Assembly: GCF_040939455.1 (NCBI RefSeq)
Contig: NC_134119.1
Coordinates: 18,728,501-18,792,500, forward strand
Direction: 5' to 3'
Source of the DNA: Microcebus murinus
Lineage: Eukaryota; Chordata; Mammalia; Primates; Cheirogaleidae
Length of the DNA stretch: 64,000 nucleotides
The translations under genes were made by a program, and so were the position numbers. The notes below the pieces were generated by a model that made no database searches, had not been told where the DNA came from, and saw only the letters and a list, made by a program, of their open reading frames with translations. Shown here one piece after another: positions 58,815 through 64,000 of this stretch (its first letter is position 1; every line of letters begins with the position of its first letter).

Positions 58815-59175
58815 TCCTTTCAGCAGATGTTTACTGAGAGCCCAGTCTATATCCTGCACTATTCTGCATGCTGAGGATGAAATAGTGATTAGAATAAACC
58901 TAAATCCATGGCCTCCCAGGGCATTTGTCCTGTTGGGGAGTCAGGCAATAAGCCACATACAGTGTGTATGTTTTGGTGCGGCTGCAAGGGGAATGGTTCA
59001 GAGGGTGAAATTTTAAATCAGGAGGCTTCTTTGAAAAGAGGACTTTTGATTAACAGTATGAGGGAGAAAGCAGTGAGAAGAGCTGTCAGAGGGATTCCAA
59101 GCAAAGGGAAGAGCTAGTCCAGGGAGTGCAAGGAGGCAGAGGGGGCTGGAGCAACATGAGGAAGGGCCAATCTTG
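58815..59175 (-). mobile_element. L2 LINE 3' end
   Basis: Reverse L2: gcagatgtttactgagagcc, tattctgcatgctgaggatg, gtcaggcaataagccacata, ggagtgcaaggaggcagagg. The short overlapping open frames here derive from it. Confidence 0.7.
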
Positions 59176-59242
59176 GGAACAGGTGGGTGGATCCCATGGG
59201 GGTGTGAGCAAAGCAAAAATGATACCTGCAAGCATATACAGA

Positions 59243-59513
59243 AAAATGCAATAAAAATACAGAAAAACCTAAGTGGTCACATAGGTACTACAGTAATAGG
59301 GTATTGGGCAGGTGGGAGGGGGGAGGGGGGCGGGTATATACATACATAATGAGTGAGATGTGCACCATCTGGGGGATGGTCATGATGGAGACTCAGACTT
59401 GTGGGGGGAGGGGGGAAAATGGGCATTTATTGAAACCTTAAAATCTGTACCCTCATAATATGCCGAAATAAAAAAAAAAGAAAAAAAATGCAGAAAAGTA
59501 CAGAAAATATCTG
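59243..59513 (+). mobile_element. 5'-truncated strepsirrhine-type L1 3' end
   Basis: Body about 59267-59480, ending ttgaaaccttaaaatctgta, ccctcataatatgccgaaat and an A tail. Imperfect flanking repeats aaaatgcaataaaaatacag / aaaatgcagaaaagtacag look like a diverged duplication. The G-rich stretch at 59309-59334 lies in its 3'UTR. Confidence 0.8.
59309..59334 (+). other. G-quadruplex-type G tract in L1 3'UTR
   Basis: Four or more G-runs in a row, in the pattern ggg-caggt-ggga-gggggga-ggggggc-ggg, on the L1 sense strand. Confidence 0.75.
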
Positions 59514-60299
59514 TATTTCTAAAATTGTCATCTTTTTAAAAAATTTCCTGTTACTATTTCACAAGCTTTATTATTATTAATAGGAATCAACATCCAGATT
59601 ATAATCATTTAGATACACTCACCAGATCATGTAATAGATGCCACTTTCTCAAGCTGAGTTGCTCAGGTGTGCAAGATATAACTTATTCTTTTCTATAACT
59701 AGACTTAATTTCTAGTTAGAGAGCCATGAATCCCAGTTAGTTCAGGGTAAATTTAATCATGCAGCTTTTTCTAAGGCAACTCTTGGGATTTCACATTCAA
59801 TTTTGGGACTTCCCCTGCTTCTTCTCAGAGTGGGTGTTTGTGCCACTTCTTGGTACCTCCCTGCCGCCATTAACACAGGTGCACGTGGTCATCATGGCTG
59901 CCCCAGGCTAGTACCACTGAAATAGCTGAGTTTCTAGCTGCTTCTCTGTATTCTGGGGTCCCCAAATCTAAGAGTTTTCCCATGTGCCTCTATTCCACCG
60001 TGGCCTTAGCCCTGAGTGGAGAATAACCAATGGTCTAACTCTCTTGATTTTCCTGGACGATTTTAATTCCTATTGGCTATGGAATTTTTGCCCAGGCAGG
60101 CTGGAGAAAGGAAGGAAGTTTTGTAAAGCGTTTTTTAATGTCTTCTCCTATGTCAGTTGTTGAAATGGGGGATCTTGGCTCTAAATTCTTCAAGGATTCA
60201 GTCTCACATGTCTCAGACCCTTTTCTCTTAAAGTCATTGTCTCTGCCATGGGTTTTAAAGCTGTGTGTGGGCACATGTGTGCCATGTGCTTCTGGCTTA
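59514..60299. other. No gene or family recognised
   Basis: Unassigned DNA. Confidence 0.45.
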
Positions 60300-60645
60300 C
60301 CTATAATGGAATGCTACAATGAAAAGGAATAAATTATGGGTAAATAAAACAACACAGATACATCTCTAATCTTATATGTGCTTTCATACTATTTGACAGC
60401 ATTTGGATAAAATTCTATATAGCACAAAAAATCTATAGAACAGAAAGTAGATTAGTGTTTAGGAATGGGGCAAGAAGGATAGATTTCAAAAGGTCAAGAG
60501 GAAGCTTTTGAGGGTGAAATATATGTTCTTTATTGCAGTTGTGCTGATAGTTTCACAGTGTCTTCATATGCCAAAACATCAAATGGCATATTTTAAATAT
60601 ATTCAGTATATATTTGTCAATTATAACTCAATAAAGCTGTTAAAA
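60300..60645 (+). mobile_element. Old L1 3' end, plus strand
   Basis: ctataatggaatgctacaat, gaaaaggaataaattatggg, gtagattagtgtttaggaat, ttgtcaattataactcaata, aagctgttaaaa: standard L1M 3' end order. Confidence 0.8.
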
Positions 60646-61839
60646 GTGGAATGATTTTAAAGACAGGCTCTTAGGGCAGCTGTGTTGTTATAAGCAGTGA
60701 CACATGAGCAGCTGAAGCCATGTCACTTCACGTCTACTTCCTATAGCTCTAGTCTGTCTGCTATGGACTCTATGGGGGAAAAGCTCTTAATTCTTTTACT
60801 CTACATGGAACCATAATACCTATAGAATAGGGACATAAAAGTATATGGTGGTCTGACACTTGCAAGTTGAGCAGTCTGGGTCATGGAGTGGCTCGATCAG
60901 CAACGGCTACCCTAGCATGTGTAGCCTTTGTTATTACAGAGTCTTTCCTCTGGGCTTAGACGTAGTCTCCCCAAAGCTGTCCTGCTTGTGGTCCATCACT
61001 GGCTCATTTTTCTCCTCTCTGCCATCTGTAGGTTCAGGTTCTGCAGGTTTGGGCTTCAGTAGGGTGGGCATTCTCCACATATTATCCCATCACTGTAGTT
61101 TTTGTATTGCAAAGTTGAGGACCAAACCCCAGACCTTTGATAAATTTATCAAGTCCCTGTTGCTGTTGGAAATCTCCAGAACTATCCCCTGAGCACTGTT
61201 TTGGCACTGCAGACACTTCTGGGATAGAAACTCTTCTAAATATTGTCAACAGGACAGTTTGTGTTTATAACATTGTAGGGAGGTGGCTGAGATTATAGAA
61301 CCCCAAAGATGAAGTCAGTCTCCTTTGCCAGTTAGACATTTCCCTTTATATAAGATGCAGGCAACAGGGTGATAAATCTAATCCTTACTGCTTTATTTGT
61401 GCAAAATATCTGGTTCAGAATTTTGCTTGGGAACCTCAGGGAGAATCTGGGTTACAAGAGAGAAAGGAAGAAATGTTCTAAACATGATTGTCACCCTCAT
61501 ACTGATTCATCAGGGCTTTGGGGCTTGTGTGACCTCAACGTAATTCCTTCCCTAAAATGTTCAATGAGGTATTTTATTAAACTGAACTTTTAATCACCAG
61601 AGGCTATTTTCCTGAACTATGGTCATGGCCAACGGAGACATTAGATTGTTTGAAACTGTTAAGTGGAAGGGTCAGAAATGCATACGGGTGAAGAGTAGGA
61701 AGCAGGGGAAAGTTCAAATTTTCCAAATCTACTAGCCCAGACAAACAACTAGTTTGGGGAGAATTCTAGCAATTTTATTCTCTTTTAGTAAAGTCTTCCA
61801 TTAATGTATAACAACCCATAGGTAAAAGTACATTTATCA
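60646..61839. other. No gene or family recognised
   Basis: Unassigned DNA. The 110-codon plus frame at 60860-61192 has no known domain. Confidence 0.4.
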
Positions 61840-62440
61840 TAAGCGTAAAGCTGGGTATATTTTAAAAAATAAAATGCACTCATGTAATTCACAGCTAGTC
61901 AAGAAACAGAACATTTGTAGTTCCCTAAACACTCCCACCCCATCTGCCCATTTCTAGTCGCTGCCTACTAACCCCTCTTTGAACCATGACCCTGCCTTCT
62001 AACATTATAGGTTACTTTTGCCTTTTTCATATAGGTAGACTTATACAAATGTTTATTGTTCCTGGTTTCTCTTGCCCAATTCTCATTGCTTCTCATTTCC
62101 ATTCTTTAAAGATACCTCAATTATTTTTAATCCACTCAGTCATTAATGGACATCTGGGTTGTTTCCAGGTTTTAGCAATTACACAGAGAGCCTCTGTTAA
62201 AATTTGTATACATGGCTTGTGATGTGCACAGACCACCAAATTGTCTACTGGTTGTTTGTATTTCATGAGGTGTCTGTTCAAGTCTTTTGCCCATTTTCCT
62301 TTTTATTGGATTATCTGTCATTATGATAGATTAGTAGGAGTTGATACATTCAGGACAGGAGTCCCTTATTCGATATAAGTATTTCAAATAACTTCTCCCA
62401 TTTTCTGTGTTGGCAATTTTCTTTTGAAGATCAAGAGATT
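61840..62440 (-). mobile_element. Old L1 (L1M) 3' region
   Basis: Reversed words cattaatggacatctgggtt, gtctgttcaagtcttttgcc and ggattatctgtcattatgat. The 78-codon frame at 61986-62222 lies inside it. Confidence 0.7.
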
Positions 62441-62449
62441 TCTAATCCT

Positions 62450-62545
62450 TCTCTCATGCTTACAGGCTATGTGATCTTGGGGTATTCACTTATTCTCTCT
62501 AAATCAAAGTTTTCTCATTAGTAAAATGAGACTTTGATAACTTCA
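62450..62545 (+). mobile_element. MIR SINE fragment
   Basis: ggctatgtgatcttggggta, ttctcattagtaaaatgaga. Confidence 0.6.
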
Positions 62546-63129
62546 TTTTTTTTTTTAATTTCTCTTGAGTCTGTCTTATAGTACATATATCCATTAGGTT
62601 CTCAGGAATCTGAGAATCTGAGGCTGCAGTAAACATGGTCTTGCCATTTTGGGCTCCCATCTGCTGGCAAAAAGTCAAAAAGAAGGTGAACAAAAGAGCT
62701 TCTCTAAATGTACAGGGCGGGTGGGTGACACCATGGGGAGGTCTCCAGCCTTTTATTGCCTGCCCACCCTCCCCCACCATCTCTGGCCATTTAGGATGTA
62801 GCTTGAAAGTTCTACACTACTGAACAATTCCTGCTAAAGAAAATTTACTTCCTATGAGAGTGATAATGGGCCACTTCCAAGTTCTGCTCTGCTGGAGTCA
62901 CACCTTATTAAACAGTTCTCGCTGTGGCCTACGACATTTCCCGCTTGGCTTGGAGAAGCAGACTGCCACCATCTTGTCCCCAAGATAAGCATCTGTGACA
63001 GTATTGATGCGGAACAGATTGTTTTTAAAAGGGCTAAGAAGATTTTTGGCAAAAAGTAAAATTTATAGAGTGATAGTAGTAAAGTATTTGTGGTGAATGT
63101 AGCCTACCAAATTAAGGAATTTTATTTCC
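62546..63129. other. Unique DNA, no gene seen
   Basis: No family recognised. CpGs are retained at 62917-63012 (ttctcgctgtgg, ctacgacatttcccgcttgg, gatgcggaac). Confidence 0.4.
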
Positions 63130-63365
63130 TTAATTTCACTGGCCTCATATCAACTTTCTGAGAGAGGTATGCATTATTTCCGTTTTCTCATGAAGAAGCC
63201 CAAGGGATCAGTGTAGGTTGAAAAAATCATACAGAGGCTGGAGTGAGACAGAACTGGTTTAAAACATGAATTCCTGACCCAGTCATGGACACCTCTATGC
63301 CATGTTTTTCTTTTCTGTAAAACAGAGATGATGTCTTCAATCTTTTGGGGTAGTTTTGAAGAATA
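63130..63365 (-). mobile_element. MIR-like fragments
   Basis: Minus piece at 63130-63230 (tatgcattatttccgttttc, tcatgaagaagcccaaggga), followed by a plus piece at 63235-63360 (ctggtttaaaacatgaattc, tttcttttctgtaaaacaga). Confidence 0.5.
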
Positions 63366-63370
63366 TAGAT

Positions 63371-63663
63371 CTGCATTATCCAAGGCAGTAACCACCATGT
63401 GTGGTCATTGAACACTTGATATATGGTTTCTCCAAACTGAGATGTGCTTAAAGTTTAACATACATATTGAATTTCAAAGACTTGATATAATTGATTTCAT
63501 ACTGATTATATGTTAAAAGGATAACATTTTGGATATATTGAGATACATTAAAATATTTTATTAATTTGATTTTATCTGTTTTTTGTGACTTTTTAAATGT
63601 GGCTATTAGAAAAATTTTTAATTATATATGTGGCTTACATTATGTTTGTATTGGATAGCACTG
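63371..63663 (-). mobile_element. MER33-like hAT-Charlie element
   Basis: From ctgcattatccaaggcagta through ggtcattgaacacttgatat, actgagatgtgcttaaagtt and acattttggatatattgaga to gtattggatagcactg, a near full-length match to the MER33 order I recall. Flanking 8-mers atatagat / ttataggt match at six of eight positions, like a hAT target duplication. Confidence 0.75.
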
Positions 63664-64000
63664 TTATAGGTTGTGGCCTATAGGCCATATAGCCGTATCC
63701 ATGGCTCTGAATCCACCACTCTCCCATGTATAGTGACGGATTCTGCTTGTTCCATTTTGTTGGAGCACAGGAAAGTGGAGAGAAAAAGAAAGGAGGCATA
63801 GCTCTCTCTTGGTGCTACCATATTCTGAAAAAAGATTCCAAGTTTCCTACCTTTTCTTCAGGGGCACTTATGTGAATCAAGGGACGTCCTTCCTCGTTAG
63901 CCCTTCTACCTTCTGCTCCTGGTCTTGGGCCTCCTTAGGGAAGATTCTTTTTCTACTTCACATTTTGAGTGCACCTAATCCCTCCAGCCATTTTCCTTCG

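Overview
This window reads as ordinary non-coding DNA from a strepsirrhine primate, most likely a lemuriform. Three Alu copies (13909-14246, 25589-25913, 49569-49902) share the left-arm variant tagagtgagtgccgtggcg and the right-arm insert gttggccaattaatttct, which I recognise as lemur-type Alu. L1 3' ends at 27503-28043 and 59267-59480 also look strepsirrhine. MIR, L2, MER1, MER20, MER33, MaLR and Tigger relics place it in a placental mammal. The exact species cannot be read from this sequence.

I found no protein-coding gene, spliced-exon series, tRNA, rRNA or CRISPR. The longest open frames are about 150 codons, match no protein I recognise, and often run through simple repeats or transposons. 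The window is therefore intergenic or lies inside a very large intron. The only RNA-gene relic is a 30-bp piece of the 5' end of U2 snRNA (26891-26920). Coding relics are limited to a fragment of L1 ORF2 endonuclease near 19.2-19.4 kb and a Tigger transposase motif near 35.1 kb.

Layout: 0-8 kb holds microsatellites, a 460-bp tract of nearly pure A/T, a near-full-length MER1A and an LTR-like unit with a minus-strand TATA/CCAAT promoter. 8-16 kb holds L2 and MIR relics and a MER20 split by a lemur Alu. 16-20 kb is an old minus-strand L1 split by an LTR. 20-31 kb mixes MIRs, an AluJ, a lemur Alu inside a MIR, the U2 fragment and several L1s. 31-41 kb holds a Tigger element, MIRs and a 114-bp inverted duplication. 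40-44 kb is CA-rich, with a duplicated ~150-bp segment and a compound MER1. 44-48 kb is relatively unique DNA plus L2. 48-51 kb is an L1 carrying a lemur Alu. 53-55.3 kb is a minus-strand L1 5'UTR. 55-64 kb holds L2, a MaLR LTR, an old Alu, L1 ends and a MER33 at the right edge.

I see no undescribed biological system. The most distinctive features are structural: the inverted templated duplication (38157-38270 against 38972-39085), the LTR promoter, the L1 5'UTR, and several CpG-retaining unique blocks that may be conserved regulatory elements. Repeat family names come from memory of consensus sequences, and boundaries are approximate unless a target-site duplication is given.
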